Shown: piece after piece, positions 16,145-25,747 of the stretch
Layout: every line of letters begins with the position of its first letter
How positions within the stretch are numbered: the first letter of the stretch is position 1
Source of the DNA: Pseudoroseicyclus_A sp041714655
GTDB lineage: Bacteria > Pseudomonadota > Alphaproteobacteria > Rhodobacterales > Rhodobacteraceae
DNA: 64,000 nucleotides
NCBI RefSeq assembly: GCF_041714655.1
Contig: NZ_CP168219.1
Location: forward strand, 3,348,001 to 3,412,000
Reading direction: 5' to 3'
Program-made: the position numbers and the translations under genes
The notes under the pieces: model-generated
Told to the model about the DNA's origin: nothing
The model's input: the letters and a program-made list of their open reading frames with translations, nothing else
Databases searched by the model: none

Positions 16145-16846
16145 CTAGGGGAGGATGGCGGCGAGCTCCTCCCCCGGCACCAGCAGCGTCGCATCGAGAG
16201 TAGCTATGAGGCGCCGGTGCCGATGGCGATAAGCAACCACATGTTGGGCGAGCGGCTGCGGATCGAGGCCCGGCCGCGCCGGAAGAAGACCTGCGTGATC
16301 CACAGAACGGCGGTCGCCAGTACGGCCTGGAACCAGAAGAACGGCGCCTTTCCCAGCCAGTCGCGGATCGGCAGGCCGATTTGCTCGCTCATCCCGAGCG
16401 CGAAAACCGCCGCCGGCATCGGCGCGGCGATCCAGAGCCGGCGGCGGGAAGTCGATGAGTTCGGGATGCATCTGGCAGGTCCATTGCGCGCCCGCCGGCG
16501 CCTCGACCTTGGGCCGCGCGCCCTCGTCAGCGGCAAGATTGACCTCGAACTTCTCCTGGCGACGGCCGGAGCAGAAATAGACCCGCGTGCCCTCGTGCTT
16601 CGTCATGTGCGGGGCCGAGGCCCGGTCGATACTCATGCCGCAGACAGGATCGGTCGCGGTCATTCACGCCCTGGGATCGGCGGCGAATTTCGTCCTGCTT
16701 CCCTCGGAGCCGAAACGGAAGGACCGGCTGTGATGATAATGCGTGGCCTTCTCCTTCGCCGGGTCAACCGTCACGCCGCAGACGGGGTCGCGGATCACCT
16801 CGGCGGCTGCTTTGGCGGTGTCATGCACTGCGTCTTCCATGGGCAT
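16145..16846 (-). pseudogene. Broken copper-type P-type ATPase (YHS domains and first helices)
   Basis: Two YHS metal-binding segments are visible: VIRDPVCGVTVDPAKEKATH (frame ending 16664), then DPVCGMSIDRASAPHMTKHEG and WTCQMHPEL. A different frame (about 16204-16420) then holds the first membrane helices of a Cu(I)/Cu(II) ATPase: PAAVFALGMSEQIGLPIRDW, WFQAVLATAVLWITQVFFRRG and NMWLLIAIGTGAS. A stop separates the first two parts and a frameshift the rest. The phosphorylation and ATP-binding domains are absent. It marks the start of the low-GC accessory stretch. Confidence 0.75.
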
Positions 16847-17159
16847 CTCCTAAAGGCGGATGAGCAGTTGGGGTGCGGATGCAGGCCATCCTGTCACTGG
16901 AAGGGCAAGGCCCCTACCGCACATGGGGCCCAAACGCAAAACGCCGCCCTGGAGGGCGCCCTGGGTCGATGATCAGGCGAAATCGCAGCGGCTCTTGCGG
17001 CTCGCAGAGGGTCTGCCCAGTTTAGGGTGAGCGAGGAACTCACCGAACTTTTGGGCGAGGGGGTCGACGCCATCGAGCGTGCCTATTTATTCATGCTGGA
17101 GAACTTGTTTGTACAGAGGTTGCGCAACTTCCGGTCTAAGGCATGCGAGCGCTGAGATC

Positions 17160-17652
17160 TGCTCTCCTCAGGGCACCCGAACGCACAGGTCGACCCGGGG
17201 CTCCTCGAGACGCGGGATGAGCGTATGACTCAGGCCATGTCCATACGCACGCACCAGGCATCCGCCCATTGCTTCTTCAGGGCATCGATCAAACCGTAGG
17301 CGACCAGCGGTCGATACGGGCAGGTTCGAGCGTGAGCGGATTGTACCCGTATTGATTAGCAGGATCAGCGGTCCAGAACAGAAATTGCGGAGCGGCATAG
17401 GAGAGCCGGCAGCTCATCAGCGAAATCGCCGTAGGAGTCGGTGACGCAGAAGCGGATTTTGGCCGCCGCATACTGGAGCGCCAACTTGGCGAAGAATGCG
17501 GATTTACCGGTGTGCCTCTGGCCAATGATGTGCTGTTGCATAAGTCGGCCAAGTAGCTTGATCCCGAAAGGCGCCCTGCCTTCGATCAAGCGCCAAGCCG
17601 GATGTGCAGATTCACTCAGGTTTGTGGGAGGCATCGGAGAAATGTCGCACAA
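17160..17652 (-). pseudogene. Relic of a TraG/VirD4-HerA-like conjugative transfer ATPase
   Basis: Four successive frames together spell the N-terminal half of the ATPases found on conjugative and integrative elements. They are FGIKLLGRLMQQHIIGQRHTGKS with a Walker A-like GQRHTGKS (about 17507-17580), then VTDSYGDFADELPALL in the position of the usual DPHGD segment. ADPANQYGYNPLTLEP and LVAYGLIDALKKQWADAWCVRM follow (17240-17360), and HTLIPRLEEPRVDLC comes last. Each step needs a frameshift, so the gene is dead. The aspartate-proline-histidine triplet is degraded to DSY. This is evidence that a conjugative element once occupied this boundary. Confidence 0.6.
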
Positions 17653-18505
17653 CGGGCAAGTTGGGTGCTCAGTGAACTGGGCGCAGAACTAACAGCTCGG
17701 GACCTTCACTGGCCCAACTAGCGAGAAGAGCTTCCAGTGCGTGCAGCAGAGGTCTAGAGTGGCTGGGATGCAGCCCTGCATGCATCCAATGACTAGACTT
17801 TTGATGAGTGTTTGAGCGCTGGTGGAGACGATGGCAGATGCTTAATGATGCGAGGGGTGTTGAGTTTCGCAGCGGAACGGCGATGGAGCTGGCGCTCGGC
17901 GCCAAAACCCATGCTGACTTTGTGGGAAGAGCATCACAACGGCTGTGATCGGTTTGGAAGACCTGGCCGGAAGCGTCGGCTTCCGCATCCCGCGGCTGCT
18001 CATCGGTTCCCACTTCCGGTCGCTGAAGGTTTTGCGCACAGTCGCGATGTTCCTGTTGGCGCGCGCGGGCGACCTCGAGAGAGCTGCGTAACCGGCGCTC
18101 CAGGAGCGCTGTGTCCATTGGAACCCAACGCGATCGGTAGAGACACGTGGAAGCAAAGGGAGTTACCGGCATTTCCAAGAACTCGACAACCCGCCGGCGA
18201 AACGGGTCATTACCATCGCATTTTTCTAACCGCGCGCCGACCAGGGGCCGAAGTATCGCCCTGGCACAGGATCATCATCACGATTGAACGCGTCAGCCAC
18301 ATCACAGAGATCATCTTATGCACGATGGGTACGCAAATCTCGCCGAATGGAAATCGACCCTCTTGCTCAAGAGGCGCGCCAATAATCGATTGTAGTACAC
18401 TTCAATTCTGCGTTATATTGCAAGCGGTTGAATTCGGTACGAGATGCGCTCCCGATTACACCCAGACGAAACCCACGCTCATCAATTTTGACGTTTAGGT
18501 GCTTC
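17653..18505. other. Degraded region without a recognisable intact gene
   Basis: Several short frames occur here on both strands, but none begins with a plausible ribosome site or shows a family I recognise. A plus-strand stretch at about 17860-18090 reads like coding sequence across one or two stops and may be another decayed gene. Composition is intermediate between the core and the low-GC cluster. Confidence 0.4.
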
Positions 18506-19276
18506 ATGTTCAATTCCGCCCCCGGACAAATGTTCAAGGCGATTGCCCGACGCCTGGGCTATCAGTCCCCGCACCCCTCGCCCGAGGCACAACGCCGAGA
18601 TCTTGGAGCTTGGCGCGATGATCTCTATTTTCCGGAGTGGAAGACGGGATTTATTACTGTGCCCAAGGCGGCAAATACCTCGCTAAAGTACTTGATCCTA
18701 GATTCGCTCGAAGCGAAAAATCGCACCGCAATTTACGATGCTATTGATTCGGTGAAAGACAAGCAGAGAATTCACCGAGCCCTGCGAGAATCACCATATC
18801 GATGTGATCAAGCCAGACTGCTGAAGCCGGATGTACGCTACATATTGGTTCCTGTGCGTCACCCTGAAGCAAGATTAATTTCTTTCTACTTCGATAAGGT
18901 CGTAGGAACAGGCTGGCCCCAAACTAAACAGAGCGCCCTGGCTGAGTTGTACAGTTTTAGCGCATCAACGAGTTTCGAAGACTTTGTTTCGTTGATTGCA
19001 GAATTGCCCGATGCAGAGTGCGAGCCGCATTTTCGAAGCCAATTTGACTTAGTAGGATCGGAGGTCGTTTCTGACCCTCGCCTCAGAATCATTCACACCG
19101 AGAGTTTTGAGCGTGATTATAGAGCAGTATCTGAGGAAATCGGCCTGCCGCCCAGTGAAGGGCGCAAGGAAAACGCAGCGGACCGCACCGATTTCGAGAT
19201 ATCTCCTTCGGCAAGGGCGCAGATCCGGCGGCGCTACTCAGAGGATTTTGAACTGTTCTATCGCACGTCCGCCTGA
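18506..19276 (+). CDS. Carbohydrate sulfotransferase family protein
   Basis: This 256-residue protein fits the sulfotransferase family 2 type (PF03567), enzymes that transfer sulfate from PAPS to sugars. VPKAANTSLK at 52-61 is the 5'-phosphosulfate loop. VPVRHPEARLISFYF at 115-129, with Arg118 and Ser126, is the 3'-phosphate motif. The protein has no signal peptide, so it would act in the cytoplasm on a nucleotide- or lipid-linked sugar. The ATG at 18506 has only a weak ribosome site. It is the first intact gene of the polysaccharide cluster and has clearly lower GC than the flanking core. Confidence 0.78.
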   Translation: MFNSAPGQMFKAIARRLGYQSPHPSPEAQRRDLGAWRDDLYFPEWKTGFITVPKAANTSLKYLILDSLEAKNRTAIYDAIDSVKDKQRIHRALRESPYRCDQARLLKPDVRYILVPVRHPEARLISFYFDKVVGTGWPQTKQSALAELYSFSASTSFEDFVSLIAELPDAECEPHFRSQFDLVGSEVVSDPRLRIIHTESFERDYRAVSEEIGLPPSEGRKENAADRTDFEISPSARAQIRRRYSEDFELFYRTSA

Positions 19277-19439
19277 ATTTTGCGCGCCGATTCCCTTGGC
19301 TGATCCTTGCGTCGCATCTCCGCGCAGTGTCATTTCCTCGCGCAATCGCACTCGAAGATCGTAAATTGCCTCCGCATTTGATTCTGCTGGCCTTTAATTC
19401 CTTCGTTAGGGTCTCACCCGATGAATACGATTTGGTGAG

Positions 19440-20250
19440 ATGACTGGCGATGCGCCCGGTCGTCCTTGGTCACAATACTGTCTTCGGCACCGCCTTTCCC
19501 AAAGTGATGTAAATCTAGCTCTTCTATGTGCCGGCATTTTTCCTGATGTCGGGCTATCTGGCGCGTGCTAGGTTCTCACCGCTACCGATTGCACGAAGAG
19601 TACTTCTACCCGGGTTGCTTGCAGCCACGGCGCTGGCGGCAGCAAATTGACATTGCGTGGCGGCGATGTCGCCGGTGCACGACGAGGCTTTTCTGGGGGA
19701 CTGGCGAACTTTACCGTCGTCCCAACTGTGGTTCTTGCCGCTCCTGTTCCTTGTCCTCTCAACACTGCCTTTCCTTGTCGGGAGCGGTACGAGCGGCGTC
19801 GGCCAATTGGCGAAGCTGGGTGCACTTGTAGCTCTCGTCTGGATTGGGCTAAACTGACATTAGCGTCTCTGGTCGGAGAGCCTACGATGCCCAGGTGGAC
19901 CTGGGCCGCTCGGCAGGCTCTGGAGCATTGATCTACTTCCTTAGGCGATGTTCATCGCTTTAGTAGGTCACTTAGTCGGAAAGGCTCGGGCGAAGGGCAA
20001 CTGGCCGAACTGGGGTCCCCCATAGTGGCGGCCGTGACTATCCTGCTATGGCTTGTAGGGACTCGTACCGCCATGAACCTGCGCCTTATGGCGCCGCGGA
20101 CCTCCCGCTTCTCGCGCGCACCATGGGCGGACTCGCGCTTGTCGTGGCATGGTATTGTCTCGCCGGAACATGGGTGGAAATCGGATTCCGGGCCATCGGT
20201 CGCGGTACAATGTCAATCCTCCACTTCCATGTCCTGCTGTAGATCGTCGT
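19440..20250 (+). pseudogene. Broken acyltransferase-3 family membrane protein
   Basis: Fragments in several frames match the acyltransferase-3 (OafA/YrhL-like) O-acetyltransferases. LFYVPAFFLMSGYLARA (about 19520-19570) is the N-terminal region, SQLWFLPLLFLVLSTLPF (about 19718-19772) the middle, and AIGRGTMSILHFHVLL (about 20193-20240) the C-terminal helix. Stops and frameshifts separate them. An intact enzyme would O-acetylate a surface sugar, so loss of this gene may have changed the polysaccharide decoration. Confidence 0.6.
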
Positions 20251-20652
20251 TCAATCCCTAGGCGAAACCGGCCGGTTTGCAGGGATAGCTGGCCTTGAGG
20301 CCGGGAATGGCGGGCCTGTAGTGCAGCCGATCCTCTGGCAGCGGATCAACGCGCGAGTCAGAGCATGTCGGATGCATGAGGGGCACGTGCCCAGACCATA
20401 GGGTTAAAAAATGGCCTCTCCGCCGCGTGACGTTGAGTAACTTCGCGGCGTCTCGGTAGTGGATGTCGACATAGAACCCTATTCGCATCTACAAACTTAG
20501 TTTGAAAGCACCAAACCAGGTCTACAAGCCACCACCAGCTTAGATCACAGTCGAAGACTCACTGTTGTCAAATATTTGAAAATGGTGCATGGCAACGTTT
20601 GCGCGGGGCCGCCTGCCCAAAGCAGGGCAAAGATTGAAGTGAGCAGCTTAAA
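20251..20652. other. Intergenic region before the polymerase gene
   Basis: These 402 bases hold no convincing gene. The AT-richer part around 20490-20640 could carry the promoter of the polymerase gene, but no clear boxes are seen. Confidence 0.4.
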
Positions 20653-21918
20653 GTGATTATCCCCGTCTGGCTCAACCCAGTTGCCTTGATATTGGTTTGG
20701 ATCGGACTAGCCTTCGCCTCTTGGAGCGTGCCCGAAGATAGCTATTTAAGCATTATGCGGTCGTATAAGTATGTCGACGGCGCGCTAGTATTAAACTGCC
20801 TTATGATGCTATGCATTTTTGCCCTCGGCGCACTCTTGGCCATCTTTTCTTCGCGGCGCCGCCCGCGCTCTAGCATTGCACTAGAAAGAGCTTTTGAATT
20901 CTTGCTTCACAGGAGTGTCGTCAACTTTGCGGTCGGTGCTTATATCGTCACGATCGCCGCATATCTTCTGGCGTTCGGCTCAACGTTGAGTTTGGCCACC
21001 GTAGAATCGTTCAAGAATGGTAGTATCGGCTATGCAAACCTCGGAAATCAAGTTCCCGGAGTGACGACAGCAACCCAATTGGGCATATTTGTAGTAACTT
21101 ATTGTTCGCTCGTACGTTTCTCCCGCGTCGAGATCTCACGCAGCCTAAATCGGTGGATGAAGCTAATGATCTGGTCGCTTATAGGCCTTTCTGCCTATAG
21201 AGCGCTCCTATGGCACGAACGGCTTGCCGTAATCGAGGTTGTGGTCCCGATCCTTGTTGTCTATTCAGTCTACACAGCTCGCAACCGCACGCTCTTGAAC
21301 CTGGCGCCATTATTCGCTGTTGCGGGCGCGATTGCTCTGTTTGGTTTGTTCGAGTATTTCAGATCTTGGGAATTCTACCGAAGTCAATACAGTAACATCG
21401 TGGTGTTCTCGACTGTGCGCTTTGCGAGTTACTACTATACAGCATTTAATAATTTCGGCATGGCCATGGACTTTATTAAGCCTACTTGGCAGCCAATTTG
21501 GACGCTGGATTTTCTATATCGGTTCCCAATTCCTGGAAATCCGCTTCTTGAGAGCAAGGCTGAAGCTAACAGCTTGCTGTTTGGGCAAGCACTGAGGAGT
21601 TTTGCCAATCTTGAGTTCAACCTTTATGGCGGCATAGGTTTTCTCTATCTTGATTTCGGCGTGATTGGCGGATCACTGATTTCTGGACTTATCGGCTTTA
21701 TTTCGGGGCGCCTCTTTAATGCCTTTAGGAGATTTGCTGTTTATGGCTTGATTATCTATCCGTTCTGGATGGTTGGCATTCTCGATTTCGGACGCATATT
21801 GTATTGGCCGAGCAGCCGCGCCTTTCCGGCGTGGTGCTGCATACTTATTCTGTTGTTCCTTCAAGCTAGGTACGTCAAGCTGCGCGCCAAAGTCGCGAGT
21901 CGCACTTTACAGAGCTAA
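20653..21918 (+). CDS. Wzy-like oligosaccharide repeat-unit polymerase
   Basis: This 421-residue protein has ten or more hydrophobic segments with a long, polar central loop (about residues 230-330) and no soluble catalytic domain. That topology, with an arginine near the end of the loop and its place in a glycosyltransferase cluster, is typical of Wzy polymerases, which join undecaprenyl-linked repeats in the periplasm. Sequence identity in this family is low, so the call is mainly topological. A GTG at 20653 is the start, with a weak ribosome site. An O-antigen ligase is less likely but possible. Confidence 0.65.
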   Translation: MIIPVWLNPVALILVWIGLAFASWSVPEDSYLSIMRSYKYVDGALVLNCLMMLCIFALGALLAIFSSRRRPRSSIALERAFEFLLHRSVVNFAVGAYIVTIAAYLLAFGSTLSLATVESFKNGSIGYANLGNQVPGVTTATQLGIFVVTYCSLVRFSRVEISRSLNRWMKLMIWSLIGLSAYRALLWHERLAVIEVVVPILVVYSVYTARNRTLLNLAPLFAVAGAIALFGLFEYFRSWEFYRSQYSNIVVFSTVRFASYYYTAFNNFGMAMDFIKPTWQPIWTLDFLYRFPIPGNPLLESKAEANSLLFGQALRSFANLEFNLYGGIGFLYLDFGVIGGSLISGLIGFISGRLFNAFRRFAVYGLIIYPFWMVGILDFGRILYWPSSRAFPAWCCILILLFLQARYVKLRAKVASRTLQS

Positions 21919-21945
21919 CCGCGTGTTTACCTTCGATCGGCTTCT

Positions 21946-23049
21946 TCAGCCCGTTGTTTGCAGACCCACAATCAGCGCTTCCGCAGCAGCCGACCAGGTA
22001 TAGTTCCTTGCCTGCTTACGCCCGCGCGCCCTCAGGTCGTCGCGTAACGTGGAATCGGCAGCGATGCGCTCCATTGCGGCCGTCCAGCCGGGCCCATCGT
22101 GCGGATCCACAAATATGGCGGCATCTCGTAGGATTTCTGGAACAGCCCCGCCTGTAGTGGCGATCACTGGGCAGCCGCAGAACATCGCTTCGACCGGCGG
22201 CAGGCCGAACCCCTCCGTTATCGAGGGGAACACCAAGGCCTGGGCGCCTTCGCACAAAGCCCGCAGCTCACCGTCGGTGACTCGACCTATGAGCCGCAGT
22301 CCGGGTCGCGCTTGCAGGCCGGTATCGTTGAACACCCTCGCGAGGGAGCCACCGGCGATGATCAGTTCAGGCGCACCAGGTGTCCGGGCCGCCGCTGCTT
22401 CGGCGAGTAGCTTCAGGTTCTTGTGAGGGGCGAGATTGCCGATTGCCAGTAGATAGCCGCCCGCCTTAAGTCCGAGCCTCGGGAGAGCCTCGGAATCGGC
22501 GGCGTTCCGCAGGATGTGGTCGGCGCCATTTAGCACCACCAGAGCCTTGCCACGCGGCACAATTGACAGCGACTCAAGCCGGCCACGAGCGAACTGCGAG
22601 ATTGTCATCACATGGTTCGCCCGCCGGGCCAGTATGGGTAACAGTATCCGGTAGGCTAGGCGGAATCTTCGGGTGAACGCCTCTGGCACATCCCAAGGCT
22701 GGGCATCATGGATCAGCACCGCTTGACTTCGGCGCATCACCGGCCCGGTAGTGCACAGGCTCAGAAGCATCTCCTGCGGCATGGCTCGCGAAAGTTCGAT
22801 CTGTTCCCAAGCATAGCCACCGAACCGCCCGAGCGGCTGTAAACTGAACTTTGCACGCTGCTCAGGTGGCAATTGAGCAAGCCACTCGATATGCAGGTCT
22901 CCACTTTGCGGATGCAACAGAGTTAGTCGCTCGATGTCCGGGCGAGCTGACAGCGCCCTTAGCATCTCAATAGCCACCCGGTCGACACCGGTCATTCTTC
23001 GGGTTAGGAAGCGGGCGTTGACCGCAAAAGAGCGAAACGGGGCTCTCAT
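21946..23049 (-). CDS. GT4 family glycosyltransferase
   Basis: This 367-residue GT-B enzyme has the GT4 donor-site motif FPSITEGFGLPPVEAMFCGCPVIAT near residue 268 (the E-x7-E pattern) and a YLLAIGNLAPHKNLKLLAEA segment near 198 that opens the C-terminal domain. The N-terminus GVDRVAIEMLRAL fits mannosyl/rhamnosyltransferase-like proteins. The ATG overlaps the TGA of the upstream glycosyltransferase gene, so they are translationally coupled. It would add a sugar to the lipid-linked repeat on the cytoplasmic side. Donor and acceptor are unknown. Confidence 0.88.
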   Translation of the reverse strand: MRAPFRSFAVNARFLTRRMTGVDRVAIEMLRALSARPDIERLTLLHPQSGDLHIEWLAQLPPEQRAKFSLQPLGRFGGYAWEQIELSRAMPQEMLLSLCTTGPVMRRSQAVLIHDAQPWDVPEAFTRRFRLAYRILLPILARRANHVMTISQFARGRLESLSIVPRGKALVVLNGADHILRNAADSEALPRLGLKAGGYLLAIGNLAPHKNLKLLAEAAAARTPGAPELIIAGGSLARVFNDTGLQARPGLRLIGRVTDGELRALCEGAQALVFPSITEGFGLPPVEAMFCGCPVIATTGGAVPEILRDAAIFVDPHDGPGWTAAMERIAADSTLRDDLRARGRKQARNYTWSAAAEALIVGLQTTG

Positions 23050-24137
23050 GTCGTCTTCAATTCATCATACAACGCCGCGATCTCCCCACCAAACCTGGTG
23101 GCATCGAAACGCCGCTGAAAATGTTCGAGGCTGGACGATCTCATCGCCCGGAGGGTTGCTTTATCCAACTTTATCAACGCCGCCGCCAGGCTATCCGAGG
23201 TCAGAGGCACTACGAACCCGGTGACGCCATCGACGACCAGGTCGGGGAGTGCGCCCCTATCGCTCACCAAGGCTGGCGTCCCATTCCGATAGGCCTCGGC
23301 GACCACAAGTCCGAAGGCCTCCCAACGCGATGGGACAGCCACTAGATCGGCAGCGCTATAATAGCCGTCGATCCGCTCAGCATTGACCCAGCCCAGAAAA
23401 TCCACACCCTCGACCGAGCGATCGGCGCCTTGCCTCTTGACGTTGGACACCACGGCCTCGCCGATCACGTGCAGACGCAAGCGCAAGTTCTTAAGGCGGG
23501 CTTTTGAATAGGCGTCGAGCAGCAGGTCTAATCCTTTTTGCCGGTCGAGCCGGCCAACAAAGAGAATGTGTATATTCTGGCCGACATCCTCGCCATCTGT
23601 CCAAGTCACGGTCTCAACCGGCTCCTGAACCGGCCGGACAGCGTTCTCGATGAGGACGAATTTCCCGAGATAGCCATTGCTAAGAGCATATTGCATATCT
23701 GCAACCGAAACGCAGATTGTCCTGTGCGCCATACCGGAGAGCAATCCCTCGATCCAGCGGACCAAGCGCGCGTTGAGAGCATTGTCCATCTCGCGCGACC
23801 CGGCCCAGCCATGGGCGCAATAAATGAACTTCACACCCGGCGAGAGTGACCGAAGCACTAATAGCACCATAAGCGTGAATGTCGAGTGGCAAATGACAAT
23901 GTCGGGGCGATAACTAAAGCGGATACGGACTGCAGCAACGACCAAGTTTATCAGAGCGCCGATAGAACGCCCACGACGTCGATAGGTCCGCCGCGACGTT
24001 GCGGCATCGATAATCGACGCATGCTCCTCTGGCAGCAGGATCAGCGTGGAGATCCGTTCCCGCTCCAACGAAGTGAGCGTGTCGATGTAGGTTCCGACCC
24101 CACCACGCGCCGTTTCACAGACATGTAGGACCTTCAC
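23046..24137 (-). CDS. GT4 family glycosyltransferase
   Basis: This is a 363-residue GT-B enzyme. It begins MKVLHVCETARGGVGTYIDTL, a GT4 acceptor-domain motif. LFVGRLDRQKGLDLLLDAY near residue 193 opens the donor domain, and VPSRWEAFGLVVAEAYRNGTPALV near 273 is the E-x7-E motif. It is coupled to the next glycosyltransferase through an ATGA overlap. A gap of 94 bases separates it from the upstream GT2 gene on the same strand. Confidence 0.88.
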   Translation of the reverse strand: MKVLHVCETARGGVGTYIDTLTSLERERISTLILLPEEHASIIDAATSRRTYRRRGRSIGALINLVVAAVRIRFSYRPDIVICHSTFTLMVLLVLRSLSPGVKFIYCAHGWAGSREMDNALNARLVRWIEGLLSGMAHRTICVSVADMQYALSNGYLGKFVLIENAVRPVQEPVETVTWTDGEDVGQNIHILFVGRLDRQKGLDLLLDAYSKARLKNLRLRLHVIGEAVVSNVKRQGADRSVEGVDFLGWVNAERIDGYYSAADLVAVPSRWEAFGLVVAEAYRNGTPALVSDRGALPDLVVDGVTGFVVPLTSDSLAAALIKLDKATLRAMRSSSLEHFQRRFDATRFGGEIAALYDELKTT

Positions 24138-24231
24138 GTTCGATACCCGAGAAGTAATCGAAATTCTTTAGGGCGAAGTACCGGCCTCGACCCACAACCG
24201 GTACCTTGCGCCAGCATGCCTCCTTCCGACA

Positions 24232-25170
24232 TCAAACCTTGCTCCAATACCCGCGCGCAATACCGGTCACCCATCGCCAGCGTCGACGAGCTTCGGCAAT
24301 ATCGACGCGCAATAGCGCCAGGATCAAAGCGCCAATATTTCGAAAGATCTTCCAAAGAACGAAGAACCTAGAATAGCCATGCAGCCGCAGGACTCTACCG
24401 TAGCCCTGAGCGTAAGTAGTGGCGCGCTGAAGAAACGCCTCCCCGTTCAATTTCTGCTGGACGGGGCTGATCTGGTCGTGGTGGACCATTAGCTCAGGCA
24501 GGAATAGACCCGACTCTCCAGCTTGCAACAATCGCAGCATCAGGTCAGTCTCTTCACCTGCACCGAAAGGCGTACCAGCCCCGACGCCAAGTGACTCATT
24601 GAAGCCGCCGACGGCCCGCATAGCTTCAATGCGCACAAATATCGCGTTAGAATTTCCCGATCTGAAAACGTTAGTTCGATCAATCTCGCTCTGTCGACCA
24701 AGGAATGTCCCGTTGGACAAATTGCCTGTGGCATCTCTGGTAACGCCGCAAATGAACGCGCATTGGGGACTAGATTCAAAGTGCGCGATGACATCGGCAA
24801 CAAGAGTATTGGGAAGCCAAGCATCATCGTCCGGCAGCGCGATGATCGCTCCTCGCGCCACGCGCAGCCCAGCGTTTCGCCCTCTAGATAGGCCACGTGG
24901 TGTCCGGATACGACTGACCGTCAGCCAAAAGGGCAAATCGGCTACAAATTGATCAACTACACCGGGCTCCGCCTGATCAACTAGCACCAACTCAAAATCG
25001 CGCCAACTCTGCAGAGCCAACGAGTTAGCTAATCGAGAGAGCTTATCTGTGCGCCCGATACTACACACGATCAAAGAAAGTGCGAACGTGTTCCGCTCGC
25101 TTGACGGTTCAAACGCCGGACACGATGAAGCGACCGGCCGCGGCTCAAAGCAGATCGGCGGCTTTTTCAT
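24232..25170 (-). CDS. GT2 family glycosyltransferase
   Basis: This 312-residue GT-A enzyme has LSLIVCSIGRTDKLSRLANSL near residue 31, LVLVDQAEP near 60, the nucleotide-binding RNAGLRVARGAIIALPDDDAWL near 97 (the DDD metal site) and a GAGEETDLMLRLL segment near 215 with the likely catalytic glutamate and aspartate. A hydrophobic stretch near the C-terminus could hold it at the membrane. The 30-residue N-terminal extension before the GT2 fold is unusual, so the true start may be further in. Confidence 0.87.
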   Translation of the reverse strand: MKKPPICFEPRPVASSCPAFEPSSERNTFALSLIVCSIGRTDKLSRLANSLALQSWRDFELVLVDQAEPGVVDQFVADLPFWLTVSRIRTPRGLSRGRNAGLRVARGAIIALPDDDAWLPNTLVADVIAHFESSPQCAFICGVTRDATGNLSNGTFLGRQSEIDRTNVFRSGNSNAIFVRIEAMRAVGGFNESLGVGAGTPFGAGEETDLMLRLLQAGESGLFLPELMVHHDQISPVQQKLNGEAFLQRATTYAQGYGRVLRLHGYSRFFVLWKIFRNIGALILALLRVDIAEARRRWRWVTGIARGYWSKV

Positions 25171-25667
25171 GCGACGCGCCTAACGTAGCTGCCATTTGCA
25201 ATAGCTCCTCAGCCTTAAAGCGTAGAACACGACTCATCTGCTCACCAAAAATAGCACCATAGTGCGCTTCCGAAGTCATGTAGATGCACAAGGATCTACC
25301 CCTAACCAAGCCTAGACGACTTCCTAGGTTCCTAAGGGTAGTATCAGTCAGATACAACCAAGGCCTGTCCCCGCAGCCAACCGACGCGGAGCCGCTGACG
25401 TAAGTCGCGCCAAAACAACGCGTCTTGGCGCGCAAGTCGGCCGACCGACATTCTTCGGCATAACCAACACAAGCGGCCGAGACGTACCTCGCCTCTCTCC
25501 TTTGCGCATGCGGTCCTAACGCCCAATTTTTGCAACTTAGCCAGCAGCGGGCCGACACCTAAACTCTCCGAGAGGGCGGTGCGGTTGACAGCGAGTGGGG
25601 GCGCGCCTAGGTATCTCGCCGGAATGGCGCCACCGGGCGTGACGGCCGATAGATTTTTGGAAAGCAC
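25145..25667 (-). pseudogene. Possible frameshifted remnant of a glycosyltransferase
   Basis: Between the divergent GT2 and ABC exporter genes, minus-strand frames read like pieces of a protein, for example RPWLYLTDTTLRNLG (about 25325-25370) and FGEQMSRVLRFKAEELLQ. The TDTT pattern recalls the acceptor domain of some GT4 enzymes, but the likeness is weak and more than one frame is needed. The remaining intergenic DNA up to 25747 shows nothing else. Confidence 0.25.
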
Positions 25668-25747
25668 TTCCGATTAGACTCATGGATTTGAGTGAAACGC
25701 GGTCGTACTTTGGGCATTTCCGCTCGTGATCCGACGATAGGTGAAAC

